64,000 nucleotides of DNA from assembly GCF_000720725.1 (NCBI RefSeq), contig NZ_JOCQ01000020.1, positions 1 to 64,000 of the forward strand, read 5' to 3'. The stretch is from Streptomyces rimosus subsp. rimosus (GTDB lineage Bacteria; Actinomycetota; Actinomycetes; Streptomycetales; Streptomycetaceae). The position numbers were made by a program, and so were the translations under genes. Below are positions 27,649 through 35,629 of the stretch, in pieces. Each line of letters starts with the position of its first letter. Positions within the stretch are counted from its first letter, which is position 1. The notes beneath the pieces were generated by a model. That model did not search any database. It saw only the letters and a program-made list of their open reading frames with translations, and had not been told where the DNA came from.

Positions 27649-28348
27649 GGCTGCGGCCTCCTACTCGGGTCGGCACCGCGGGTGCGGGCAGGGATGGGCG
27701 TGCGGTCGTGCGGCGCGGGAGCGGGCGCGGCGGCTCCGGCCCGGCCTTCCGGCGCAGGCGGTCGATCTGCGTACGGAGCCGGTTGCGGGCCCGGTGCAGC
27801 CGCATCGCCGCGGCGCTCTGACTGCAGTCCAGGGTGACGGCCAGCTCCTGGAGGGTCAGTTCCTCCCAGGCCGTCAGGCGCAGGACTTCCTGATCGGCGG
27901 GGGAGAGGCGCTCCAGGGCCTCGTGCACCCAGGAGCCCGGCCGCTCCGCGTCGGGGCTGTCCACGGTCTGGCGGCGGTGCGCGGCCTCGTGGTTGCCGAG
28001 GCGGTGCAGCAGGCGCCGGTAGCGGCCGAAGCCGCGCACCGTGTTCGACAGGCAGTTGCGGGCCACGCCGTACAGCCAGGGCAGCGGTGATTCCGGCAGC
28101 TCGGCGCGGCGCCGCCAGGCTATGGAAAAGACCTCCGCCACCACCTCCTCCACGTCGTCCGCCCGGTTGTCGTCCAGCCGCCGGGCGACGAAGCGGCTGA
28201 CGGCCCAGTAGTGCGCGCGGTAGGCGTCGGCGAAGGCCTCGTCGATGTCCTCGCCGCCGTCCTTGCTGCCGCTCTTGCCGCGGTCCTGGGCGCTCTCCTC
28301 GCCGGTGACCCCGCGGGAACCGTCGTCGGGGGCTGCGTCCTTGCTCAT
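27641..28348 (-). CDS. ECF RNA polymerase sigma factor
   Basis: 235 aa from ATG 28348. Sigma-2 region at about residues 38-105 (FADAYRAHYWAVSRFVARRLDDNRADDVEEVVAEVFSIAWRR ... PWLYGVARN) and sigma-4 at about 145-195 (LERLSPADQEVLRLTAWEELTLQELAVTLDCSQSAAAMRLHRARNRL). A Glu/Gly/Lys-rich N-extension of about 30 residues and a Pro/Arg-rich tail flank the core. Shares an 81-bp divergent promoter region with ctaD. With its CU044_5270 partner it probably responds to an envelope signal. Confidence 0.92.
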   Translation of the reverse strand: MSKDAAPDDGSRGVTGEESAQDRGKSGSKDGGEDIDEAFADAYRAHYWAVSRFVARRLDDNRADDVEEVVAEVFSIAWRRRAELPESPLPWLYGVARNCLSNTVRGFGRYRRLLHRLGNHEAAHRRQTVDSPDAERPGSWVHEALERLSPADQEVLRLTAWEELTLQELAVTLDCSQSAAAMRLHRARNRLRTQIDRLRRKAGPEPPRPLPRRTTARPSLPAPAVPTRVGGRSLD

Positions 28349-28429
28349 GATCTGTTGGTGTCCGGCACGCCTGGAATCTTCACACCCGCGTGCGGTGAAG
28401 TTTTCTCCGGCCCCGGACACCTACGGGGC

Positions 28430-30121
28430 ATGAAGTCCAAGTCCCCCGCGATCACGTCCCCCGTGAACAAGTCCCCCGCGATCACGTCCCCCGTGAACAA
28501 GTCTCCGGTGAAGTGGCTGACGACCACCGACCACAAGACCATCGGCACGCTCTACCTGATCACCTCGTTCGCATTCTTCTGTATCGGCGGCCTGCTGGCG
28601 CTGGTGATGCGCGCCGAGCTGGCCCGGCCCGGCCATCAGATCCTGTCGAACGAGCAGTTCAACCAGGCGTTCACGATGCACGGCACGATCATGCTGCTGA
28701 TGTTCGCTACGCCGCTGTTCTCCGGATTCGCCAACTGGATCATGCCGCTGCAGATCGGCGCGCCCGATGTCGCCTTTCCCCGGCTGAACATGCTGGCGTA
28801 CTGGCTGTACCTCTTCGGCTCGCTGATCGCGGTGGGTGGTTTCCTCACCCCGCAGGGCGCGGCCGGTTTCGGCTGGTTCGCCTACGCCCCGCTCTCCGAT
28901 TCCGTGCATTCCCCGGGCATCGGCAGTGATATGTGGATCATGGGTCTGGCCTTCTCCGGCTTCGGTACGATCCTGGGCGCGGTCAATTTCATCACCACGA
29001 TCGTCTGCATGCGCGCCCCCGGAATGACGATGTTCCGGTTGCCGATCTTCACCTGGAACGTGCTGCTGACCGGTGTGCTCGTCCTGCTGGCCTTCCCCGT
29101 GCTGGCGGCGGCCCTCTTCGCGCTGGAGGCGGACCGCAAGTTCGGGGCGCACGTCTTCGACGCGGCCAACGGCGGCGCCCTGCTGTGGCAGCACCTGTTC
29201 TGGTTCTTCGGCCACCCCGAGGTCTACATCATCGCCCTGCCGTTCTTCGGCATCGTCTCCGAGGTCATCCCGGTCTTCTCCCGCAAGCCCATGTTCGGAT
29301 ACCTCGGCCTGGTCGCCGCGACCATCTCCATCGCCGGGCTGTCCGTGACGGTCTGGGCCCACCACATGTACGCCACGGGCGGCGTCCTGCTGCCGTTCTT
29401 CTCGTTCATGACGTTCCTGATCGCCGTACCGACGGGGGTGAAGTTCTTCAACTGGATCGGCACGATGTGGCAGGGCTCGCTGTCCTTCGAGACACCGATG
29501 CTCTGGGCCGTCGGCTTCCTGATCACCTTCACCTTCGGCGGCCTGACCGGCGTCATCCTCGCTTCCCCGCCGATGGACTTCCACGTCACGGATTCCTATT
29601 TCGTCGTGGCCCACTTCCACTACGTCATCTTCGGCACGGTCGTCTTCGCGATGTTCGCGGGATTCCACTTCTGGTGGCCGAAGTTCACCGGAAAGATGCT
29701 GGACGAACGCCTCGGCAAAACCACCTTCTGGACGCTGTTCGTGGGCTTTCACGGCACCTTTCTCGTCCAGCACTGGCTGGGCGCCGAAGGCATGCTGCGC
29801 CGCATTCCCGACTACCTGGCCGCCGACGGCTTCACGACGCTCAACACCGTCTCGTCCATCTTCTCGTTCGTCCTCGGCATGTCGGTCCTGCCGTTCCTCT
29901 ACAACGTCTGGAAGACCGCGAAGTACGGGGAGAAGGTGACGGCCGACGATCCGTGGGGCTGGGGCCGCTCGCTGGAATGGGCGACCTCCTGCCCGCCGCC
30001 CCGCCACAATTTCGTCGCCCTGCCCCGTATCCGCTCCGAATCCCCGGCCTTCGACCTGCACCACCCCGAAATCGGAGCCCCCGAAGCGGAGCAGCACAAG
30101 GAACGAGGTGCCCTGGTATGA
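28430..30121 (+). CDS. ctaD: Cytochrome c oxidase subunit I (orphan ctaD paralogue)
   Basis: 563 aa from ATG 28430. All heme-copper oxidase landmarks are present: low-spin heme His in FTMHGTIMLLMFATP, CuB His and cross-linked Tyr in FFGHPEVYII, the CuB His pair WAHHMYATGG, K-channel SFMTFLIAVPTGVKFFNWIGTMW, heme a3/a ligands in VVAHFHYVIFGTV. Twelve membrane helices. The N-terminus has a perfectly duplicated 10-residue unit (SPAITSPVNK twice). No subunit II or III genes are nearby, so this is a second copy that must use subunits made elsewhere. Downstream small membrane protein overlaps by 4 bp (ATGA). Confidence 0.95.
   Translation: MKSKSPAITSPVNKSPAITSPVNKSPVKWLTTTDHKTIGTLYLITSFAFFCIGGLLALVMRAELARPGHQILSNEQFNQAFTMHGTIMLLMFATPLFSGFANWIMPLQIGAPDVAFPRLNMLAYWLYLFGSLIAVGGFLTPQGAAGFGWFAYAPLSDSVHSPGIGSDMWIMGLAFSGFGTILGAVNFITTIVCMRAPGMTMFRLPIFTWNVLLTGVLVLLAFPVLAAALFALEADRKFGAHVFDAANGGALLWQHLFWFFGHPEVYIIALPFFGIVSEVIPVFSRKPMFGYLGLVAATISIAGLSVTVWAHHMYATGGVLLPFFSFMTFLIAVPTGVKFFNWIGTMWQGSLSFETPMLWAVGFLITFTFGGLTGVILASPPMDFHVTDSYFVVAHFHYVIFGTVVFAMFAGFHFWWPKFTGKMLDERLGKTTFWTLFVGFHGTFLVQHWLGAEGMLRRIPDYLAADGFTTLNTVSSIFSFVLGMSVLPFLYNVWKTAKYGEKVTADDPWGWGRSLEWATSCPPPRHNFVALPRIRSESPAFDLHHPEIGAPEAEQHKERGALV
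28442..28501 (+). repeat. Perfect 30-bp tandem duplication in ctaD N-terminus
   Basis: Bases 28442-28471 and 28472-28501 are identical (30 bp each), followed by a diverged third partial copy (GTCTCCGGTGAAG). The unit itself begins and ends with near-identical GTCCCCCG blocks. It is in frame and adds ten residues to the cytoplasmic N-terminus. Confidence 0.95.
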
Positions 30122-30471
30122 GCGGTGGTACGCCGGTGAGCACGGCCGAGGCGATCAACGAGATCGAGGGTTTTCTGCTCTGGGAGGCGGAGAAGGACCG
30201 GGCACGCGCCCGGGCCCGGGAATTCGGCGACCGGCTGCCGTGGCTGACCCGGGCGCAGCGCGCGGAGGTCGAGCGGCAGTACCAGGCCGACCAGCTGGAA
30301 TTCTCCCGCGCGTATCTCCGTCGGATCGCGGCCCGCAGCGGCGAACTGCGCGCCGAGTACGAGGGCGTGTACCGGGAGCTGCGGCGCCGGCTGGTCACGG
30401 GATTCCTGGCGGCGGCGGTGGTGCTGGTGAGCGGCGCGGTGACGGTTGCCGTTGCCCTCACCGGCGGGTGA
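30118..30471 (+). CDS. Small single-pass membrane protein coupled to ctaD
   Basis: 117 aa from ATG 30118, overlapping the ctaD stop (ATGA). Residues 1-90 are highly charged and helical (LLWEAEKDRARARAREFGDRLPWLTRAQRAEVERQYQADQLEFSRAYLRRIAAR); one C-terminal membrane helix at about 95-115 (VTGFLAAAVVLVSGAVTVAVAL). Tail-anchored topology with a cytoplasmic coiled-coil-like domain. Translational coupling suggests an accessory or assembly role for this CtaD copy; no named family recognised. Confidence 0.78.
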   Translation: MSGGTPVSTAEAINEIEGFLLWEAEKDRARARAREFGDRLPWLTRAQRAEVERQYQADQLEFSRAYLRRIAARSGELRAEYEGVYRELRRRLVTGFLAAAVVLVSGAVTVAVALTGG

Positions 30472-30479
30472 GGGCAACG
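30450..30479 (+). terminator. Terminator overlapping the stop codon of the small ctaD partner
   Basis: CGTTGCCCTCACC pairs perfectly over 13 bp with GGTGAGGGCAACG with a 4-nt loop. The stop codon TGA (30469-30471) lies in the 3' arm, so the last codons encode the 5' arm. It serves the ctaD operon and possibly the convergent gene. Confidence 0.8.
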
Positions 30480-30592
30480 GGCTGACGACGACCGGGGGCG
30501 TCCGCGGCTGAGGGGGCTGCCGGCGGGCGCCTCCCGGCCGTCAGCCGGTGGCGGCCGGGCACCTGGTGTCGGCCGTCAGGCGACCACGGCCA

Positions 30593-31303
30593 TCACTCGG
30601 TGACCGTGATCTGCGACGCCGGGTCGGTGCTGTCCGTGACCTTGTAGGTGGCGTTGAAGAGCGAGGTCGTCGCGCTGGTCGGGCAGCCGAAGCCGCCGAC
30701 GACCTTGACCGGGACGGAGGCGTTGGTGAACACGAGGCCGGACGGCGCGCCGTTGGTCCAGGCGCCGTTCACCACCGCGGCGGCGGTGGGCGCCGCCGTC
30801 ACCGTACAACTGGCCAGACCGCTGGTCCTGAGGACGAACCCGCCGGTCGGGATGGTCAGCCCGGCGGTGCTCGGGGCGCCGTGCTGCATGGACACGCCCC
30901 AGTCGCCGGAGGTCTGGATGGAGGCGCTCACGCCCGGCATGCTGGTGGTGCACGAGCTGTAGGTGGGCGCCGAGAGAGTGCTGCTGACCGGGCCCGAGGC
31001 GTTGGTGTTGCCCGGGGCGTCCGGTACTTGGCCGGCGGCGTGCGAGACGGTGCAGGTCACCGTCACCGAACCGGCCTTGAAGGTGGCCTTGCCGCTGAGG
31101 TCGGCGGCGTAGGCGTGCCCGGCCGGTGTGACGGTGGTGGAACCGGCGGCGGGCTGCGCCCCGGCCGGCTGGGCGGTGGCCGAGCCGGTCAGGGCCAGGG
31201 AGAGGGACGCGGTCGCGAGGATTCCCGTACCGGCGGCGAGCAGGGCGCGCGGCCGCCGGGCACGGGAGTGATCTGCGCGAGAGCGTGCGGGTCTGTGCGT
31301 CAT
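30593..31303 (-). CDS. Secreted protein of unknown function
   Basis: 236 aa from ATG 31303 (AAGGAG 7 nt upstream). N-terminus RARRPRALLAAGTGILATASLSLALTGSATAQ is a long signal peptide. The mature protein is small-residue-rich and beta-like, with paired cysteines (VTCTV, SSCTTS, ASCTV, FGCPT). This resembles extracellular proteins that often accompany DUF6230/DUF6114 genes in streptomycetes. Transcribed in the same direction as those two, after a 234-bp gap with a notable palindrome pair. Function unknown. Confidence 0.72.
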   Translation of the reverse strand: MTHRPARSRADHSRARRPRALLAAGTGILATASLSLALTGSATAQPAGAQPAAGSTTVTPAGHAYAADLSGKATFKAGSVTVTCTVSHAAGQVPDAPGNTNASGPVSSTLSAPTYSSCTTSMPGVSASIQTSGDWGVSMQHGAPSTAGLTIPTGGFVLRTSGLASCTVTAAPTAAAVVNGAWTNGAPSGLVFTNASVPVKVVGGFGCPTSATTSLFNATYKVTDSTDPASQITVTE

Positions 31304-31482
31304 CGCGAATCTCCTTCTGCGAGCGGTGAGTGGTGCGGTGGCCCCGCCCGTGCGGACGGGACCGCGCAGGGGCCGGCGCTGAGCGCGAAGGCACCTGCGG
31401 GTTGAGGGGGGTGCGGAGGGTGCGTATGGGGGTGGCGATCGGGCCGTACGGTGCCGCGGCCGTACGGTCGTCACGGCCCGGC

Positions 31483-31516
31483 CGTACGCGTACGACGACC
31501 CTCACGTACGCGTACG
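31483..31516. repeat. Two copies of a 12-bp palindrome 22 bp apart
   Basis: CGTACGCGTACG occurs at 31483-31494 and 31505-31516. Each copy is a perfect palindrome and their centres are 22 bp apart (two helical turns). They lie about 180 bp upstream of the secreted protein gene and just after the DUF6114 stop. Possible operator pair for a dimeric regulator, or a cruciform-prone element. Confidence 0.5.
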
Positions 31517-31537
31517 GCCCGGCTCGGCCAGGTGCGG

Positions 31538-32035
31538 TCAGCCGCGCGGCCGCGGGTGGGACGGCGCCGCCCCGCTGTCGGACGGCTCCGGCGCCGATTC
31601 CGGCCCCGGCCCCGTCCCCGGCTTCGTCTCCGCCTCGGCGCCGTCCGCGCCCGGCTCCGGCAGCGGACGGGGCTGCCAGGCGAAGATCATGCCGCCGCCG
31701 AGGATGCCGACGATGGTGCCGAACAGGAAACCGCCGAGGTTGGACATCACCAGCGCGGCGGCGGAGACCAGGACGGTGAGGACGCCCGCCAGCCCCCGGT
31801 AGTGCGGCGCGAACCACGCGGACAGGCCCATCAGGATCATCACCAGGCCCATCAGGACGGACGGTATCCCGGCGATGCCCTGCTGGAGCATGACCTTCAG
31901 CGGCGCCAGCGGGATGGCGCAGATCTCCGCACCGGCGACGACGGCCGCCAGCCCGCCCCAGAAGGGGCGGCCCTTGCGCCAGCGGCGCCAGGCCGTCCAG
32001 CCGCGCCGTCCGGTGCCCTTGCCGGTCAGAAGCAT
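31538..32035 (-). CDS. DUF6114 domain membrane protein
   Basis: 165 aa from ATG 32035, overlapping the end of the DUF6230 gene by 10 bp. Basic N-terminus (RRGWTAWRRWRKGRPFWGG) then four hydrophobic helices (LAAVVAGAEICAIPLAPL; GIAGIPSVLMGLVMILMGLSAWF; GLAGVLTVLVSAAALVMSNL; GFLFGTIVGILGGGMIFAW), and an acidic Pro-rich cytoplasmic tail. DUF6114 and DUF6230 genes recur as neighbours in streptomycetes; role unknown. The pair lies directly downstream of cyp125. Confidence 0.8.
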   Translation of the reverse strand: MLLTGKGTGRRGWTAWRRWRKGRPFWGGLAAVVAGAEICAIPLAPLKVMLQQGIAGIPSVLMGLVMILMGLSAWFAPHYRGLAGVLTVLVSAAALVMSNLGGFLFGTIVGILGGGMIFAWQPRPLPEPGADGAEAETKPGTGPGPESAPEPSDSGAAPSHPRPRG

Positions 32036-32646
32036 TCCTTCTTGCCCTTGGAGATCTTCATGCTCAGGCCGGCCAGCCGGAAGGTCCCGGCGTTGGTGGC
32101 CCAGGCCGTCTGCCGGAGGTTGGTGATGTTCACGTCGTCGGCCTGCTGGGCGAACAGGTCCTGCATGCCCTGCGCGGTCGCGGGGCCCTTGTCGAGGGTG
32201 GAGGCGTCCCGGCCGATCTCGATGTTGTTGAAGGACGCGTTGCCGGAGAGCTGGGTCGCGTCCACGAAGAGGTCGGTCGCCTTGACCGGCGTCTTGCCGC
32301 CGCCCGCGGTGAGGTTGAGCGAGATGTCGCCGATGACCGGCAGCGTGGTGACCACCGACTGGCACAGTTTGTGCAGGTCGGCCTTCTTGATGGCGGTCAC
32401 GGCCACCGGCAGCAGGTCGCCCCGGGCGTTCTGGTCGACGCCGCCGTACTGGGCGAACCCCTCGCCCTCCAGGGAAGCGGCGGACACCTTGAACTGCTGG
32501 CCCGAGACGGCGAACGAGGCCGCCAGCGCGCCGTTGGCCAGGGCGATGGCCAGGGCGGCGGTCCCGGCGAAGGCCGGAACGGACAGCACGGCGAACTTGC
32601 GCCAGCTCACCCGCCCCGTGACGTGTCTGCCGTGTGCGTCCTTCAT
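32026..32646 (-). CDS. DUF6230 family exported protein
   Basis: 206 aa from ATG 32646. A signal/anchor segment at about 17-43 (FAVLSVPAFAGTAALAIALANGALAASFAVSG) is followed by a beta-rich domain with regular SG(N/Q)-type turns (FKVSAASLEGEGFAQYGG; LSGNASFNNIEIGRDAS; AGTFRLAGLSMKISKGKKECF). The layout matches DUF6230, which resembles cholesterol-dependent or polar-lipid-binding beta repeats only loosely. Co-translated with DUF6114. Predicted extracytoplasmic; substrate unknown. Confidence 0.78.
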   Translation of the reverse strand: MKDAHGRHVTGRVSWRKFAVLSVPAFAGTAALAIALANGALAASFAVSGQQFKVSAASLEGEGFAQYGGVDQNARGDLLPVAVTAIKKADLHKLCQSVVTTLPVIGDISLNLTAGGGKTPVKATDLFVDATQLSGNASFNNIEIGRDASTLDKGPATAQGMQDLFAQQADDVNITNLRQTAWATNAGTFRLAGLSMKISKGKKECF

Positions 32647-32772
32647 GAGAGTGGTCCCCTTCGAAGTGCGGTGGATCGCGCTGCCGAGAGTTGTGGGGGA
32701 AGATGCCGGCACCGGGCCAGGATGTGGGGACACGTGTCGATCACGTGAAGGATGTGGCGAACTGGCCGGTGT

Positions 32773-32803
32773 TACTGGCGAGTTGAATGTAAGTCTGCCA
32801 GTA
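32773..32803. promoter_or_regulatory. Inverted repeat upstream of DUF6230/DUF6114 operon
   Basis: TACTGGC-N17-GCCAGTA, perfect 7-bp arms, in an unusually AT-rich stretch (32755-32850) 130-160 nt upstream of the DUF6230 start and after the cyp125 stop. Candidate operator/promoter. A read-through frame across it has poor third-position GC, so it is not coding. Confidence 0.45.
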
Positions 32804-32916
32804 GCCGTTGGCAAGGTTGAGGACCGAAGGAACCACAGGAGGCGTAAAAGCGACGCGGGTCGCGGACGGGCCGTACGGGGCGCCCGGCCTCGCCGTACGG
32901 GTACCGGGCCCGCGCC

Positions 32917-34149
32917 CTACACGTACCGGACCCGCAGCTCCTTCACCCCGTTGAGCCACGCCGACCGCAGCCGGCGCGGGGTGCCCGCGAGGGCGATGTC
33001 CGGCATCGCGTCGGCGATGGCCTGGAAGATCAGGTCGATCTCCAGGACGGCGAGCGACTTGCCGAGGCAGAAGTGCGGGCCGCCCCCGCCGAAGCCCAGG
33101 TGGGGGTTGGGGTCGCGGGTGATGTCGAAGGCTTCGGGGTGCTCGAAGACCTCGGGGTCGTGGTTGGCGGAGGCGTAGAAGATCCCGACGCGCTGCCCCT
33201 TCTCGATCCGCGCGCCGCCCAGGGTGGTGTCCTGGGTGGCGGTGCGCTGGAAGGAGACGACGGGGGTCGCCCAGCGCACGATCTCCTCGGCCGCGGTGCC
33301 GGGCCGCTCCCGCTTGTACAGCTCCCACTGGTCGGGATGCGTCAGGAACGCGTGCATCCCGTGGGTGATCGCGTTGCGCGTGGTCTCGTTGCCCGCGACG
33401 GCCAGCAGCAGCACGAAGAACCCGAACTCGTCGGACGCGAGGTTGCCCTCGTCCTCCGCCGCGACGAGCCGGCTGACGATGTCCTGGGCGGGGCACTCCT
33501 TGCGGGCCGCGGCCAGGTTCATCGCGTACGAGATCAGCTCCGCCGCCGCGGTGCTGCCGACCTCCTCGGTGATGGCCAGCTCCGGATCGTCGTAGGCGAT
33601 CATCTTGTTCGACCAGTCGAAGATCCGGGCCCGGTCGTCCTGGGGGATGCCGATCAGCTCGGCGATGGCCTGGAGGGGCAGTTCGCAGGCGACATCGGTG
33701 ACGAAGTCGCCGGATCCCTTGCGCCGCGCCCCGGCGACGATGGTCCGCGCGCGGGCGCGCAGCGCGTCCTCCAGAGCGCGGATGGCGCGGGGCGTGAAGC
33801 CGCGCTGGACGATCTGGCGGACCCGGGTGTGCTCCGGCGGGTCCATGTTCAGCATGATCAGCTTCTGCAGGTCGATCCGGTCGCGGGTCATGGCCGCGTT
33901 GAACCGGATGATGGAGGTGTTGACGCTCGCCGAGAAGATCTCCGGCCGGGTGGAGACCTCCTTGACGTCCTCGTGGCGGCTCACCACCCAGTAGCCGTCG
34001 TCGCCGAAGCCGGCGACGCCGTGCGGCTGGGCGTTCCACCAGACGGGCGCGGTGCGCCGCAGCTGCGCGAACTCGGGCAGCGGTACGCGGCTCCGGTAGA
34101 CGTCGGGGTCGGTGAAGTCGAACCCGTCGGGCAGCGCGGGGCAGGGCAT
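32917..34149 (-). CDS. cyp125: Cytochrome P450, CYP125 (steroid C26-hydroxylase) type
   Basis: 410 aa from ATG 34149 (GGAGG 8 nt upstream). I-helix AVAGNETTRNAITHGM, K-helix E-x-x-R region (EEIVRWATPVVSFQRTA), heme loop FGGGGPHFCLGKSLA with the Cys ligand. The N-terminus LPDGFDFTDPDVYRSRVPLPEFAQLRRTAPVWWN and FVTDVACELPLQAIAELIGIPQ closely follow mycobacterial CYP125A1, which oxidises the sterol side chain at C26/27. Divergent from a FadA5-like thiolase, the partner seen in mycobacterial sterol loci. Needs a ferredoxin; one lies at 48609. A KstR-like box precedes it. Confidence 0.88.
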   Translation of the reverse strand: MPCPALPDGFDFTDPDVYRSRVPLPEFAQLRRTAPVWWNAQPHGVAGFGDDGYWVVSRHEDVKEVSTRPEIFSASVNTSIIRFNAAMTRDRIDLQKLIMLNMDPPEHTRVRQIVQRGFTPRAIRALEDALRARARTIVAGARRKGSGDFVTDVACELPLQAIAELIGIPQDDRARIFDWSNKMIAYDDPELAITEEVGSTAAAELISYAMNLAAARKECPAQDIVSRLVAAEDEGNLASDEFGFFVLLLAVAGNETTRNAITHGMHAFLTHPDQWELYKRERPGTAAEEIVRWATPVVSFQRTATQDTTLGGARIEKGQRVGIFYASANHDPEVFEHPEAFDITRDPNPHLGFGGGGPHFCLGKSLAVLEIDLIFQAIADAMPDIALAGTPRRLRSAWLNGVKELRVRYV

Positions 34150-34256
34150 CTCGGCGCCTCCAGCTCTGGTCCGGCCCGGTACCCGTACCGGTACGCGTCG
34201 GTGGGTACCGGCGATCAGCCGACCCTGACGGGCCGTCAGCTCACAGCGGTGAAGGT

Positions 34257-34270
34257 AGTAACGAGTTCTA
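34257..34270. promoter_or_regulatory. KstR-like operator (cyp125 side)
   Basis: AGTAACGAGTTCTA matches the mycobacterial KstR consensus TNNAACNNGTTNNA at all fixed positions except the first (A for T). It lies 108 nt upstream of the cyp125 start in the 310-bp divergent region. Confidence 0.6.
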
Positions 34271-34387
34271 TACGTGGCAAGGGGGCGCGGGGCGCGAACC
34301 GGCGCCGTACGCCCTCCGCCGGGCACGGAAGACCCGTGCAGCACCCTTGCGCCCCCGGACGCGGCTCAAAGAGACTGTCCGGGGAAC

Positions 34388-34401
34388 TAGAACGCGTACC
34401 A
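34388..34401. promoter_or_regulatory. KstR-like operator (fadA5 side)
   Basis: TAGAACGCGTACCA matches TNNAACNNGTTNNA with one change (GTA for GTT). It is nested in a larger near-palindrome with GGAACT/AGTTCC arms (34382-34405). It lies about 59 nt upstream of the thiolase start. The rest of this 310-bp intergenic region holds only promoter-like DNA. Confidence 0.65.
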
Positions 34402-34459
34402 GTTCCGTCGTCGGGGGGCCGGGACGTCCTGCGGGACGTGAGGAGAGGACGAGTCAGTC

Positions 34460-35629
34460 ATGGCCGCGGAACCCGTCATCGTCGAAGCCGTACGCACCCC
34501 GATCGGCAAACGCGGCGGCACGCTCGCCAACCTCCACCCCGCCTACCTCCTCGGCGAGACCTACCGCGAACTGCTCGCCCGCACCGGCATCCAGCCGGAC
34601 TGCGTGGAGCAGATCGTCGGCGGCACGGTCACCCACGCCGGCGAGCAGTCCATGAACCCCGCGCGCACCGCCTGGCTGACGATGGGCCTGCCGTACGAGA
34701 CCGCCGCGACCACCGTGGACTGCCAGTGCGGCTCGTCGCAGCAGGCCAACCACATGGTCGCCAACATGGTCGCGGCCGGTGTCATCGACATCGGCATCGG
34801 GTGCGGGGTGGAGGCGATGTCGCGGGTGCCGCTGGGCAGCGGCTCCAAGCACGGCCCCGGCAAACCCTGGCCGGACGAGTGGAACGTGGACCTGCCCAAC
34901 CAGTTCGAGGCCGCCGAACGGATCGCCCGCAACCGGGGGCTGACCCGCGAGGACGTCGACGCGCTGGGACTGCTCTCGCAGGAGCGGGCCGCGGCGGCCT
35001 GGGCGGAGGAACGCTTCAAGCGGGAGACGTTCGCGGTGCAGGTGCCCACGACGGAGGACGAACAGGCCGCCGGGCAGGGCATGTGGCGGCTGGCCGACCG
35101 CGACGAGGGGTTACGGGACACGAGCCTGGCGGCGCTCGCCGGCCTCAAGCCGGTCATGCCGACCGCCGTGCACACGGCGGGCAACTGCTCGCAGATCTCG
35201 GACGGGGCCTGCGCGGTGATGTGGGCGTCCAAGCGGATGGCCCGCGCGCTCAAACTCAGGCCGCGGGCCCGGATCGTGGCGCAGGCCCTGGTCGGCGCCG
35301 ACCCCCACTACCACCTGGACGGGCCGATCGACGCGACGCGGGCGGTGCTCGGCAAGGCCGGGATGTCCCTGAAGGACATCGACCTGGTCGAGATCAACGA
35401 GGCGTTCGCGTCGGTCGTACTGTCCTGGACCCGGGTCTTCGACCAGGACCTGGAGAAGGTCAACGTCAACGGCGGGGCGATCGCCCTGGGGCACCCGGTC
35501 GGCGCCACCGGCGCCCGGCTGATCACCACCGCGCTGCACGAGCTGGAGCGTACGGGCCGGGAGTTCGCGCTGATCACGATGTGCGCGGGCGGGGGGCTGG
35601 CGACGGGGACGATCATTCAGCGGCTGTGA
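34460..35629 (+). CDS. fadA5: Steroid 3-ketoacyl-CoA thiolase (FadA5-like acetyl-CoA acetyltransferase)
   Basis: 389 aa from ATG 34460 (GAGGAG upstream). Thiolase residues: nucleophile Cys near 90 in TVDCQCGSSQQANHM, EINEAFASVVLSW, the active-site His in GGAIALGHPVGATGARL, and the second Cys in LITMCAGGGLATG. The doubled D-C-Q-C-G-S and NQFEAAERIARNRGLTREDV blocks are those of M. tuberculosis FadA5, which cleaves the steroid side-chain CoA thioester, rather than generic PhaA-type thiolases. Codon 218 is a TTA (35111-35113), so translation should depend on the bldA tRNA. Its 3' end overlaps the convergent gene by 13 bp. Confidence 0.88.
   Translation: MAAEPVIVEAVRTPIGKRGGTLANLHPAYLLGETYRELLARTGIQPDCVEQIVGGTVTHAGEQSMNPARTAWLTMGLPYETAATTVDCQCGSSQQANHMVANMVAAGVIDIGIGCGVEAMSRVPLGSGSKHGPGKPWPDEWNVDLPNQFEAAERIARNRGLTREDVDALGLLSQERAAAAWAEERFKRETFAVQVPTTEDEQAAGQGMWRLADRDEGLRDTSLAALAGLKPVMPTAVHTAGNCSQISDGACAVMWASKRMARALKLRPRARIVAQALVGADPHYHLDGPIDATRAVLGKAGMSLKDIDLVEINEAFASVVLSWTRVFDQDLEKVNVNGGAIALGHPVGATGARLITTALHELERTGREFALITMCAGGGLATGTIIQRL

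Noticed and set aside
32741..32876. C-terminal read-through of an antisense frame (…NLANGYWQTYIQLAS…) that looks protein-like
   Set aside because: No start codon or ribosome site of its own, low third-position GC, and it lies in the promoter-like region of the DUF6230 operon.
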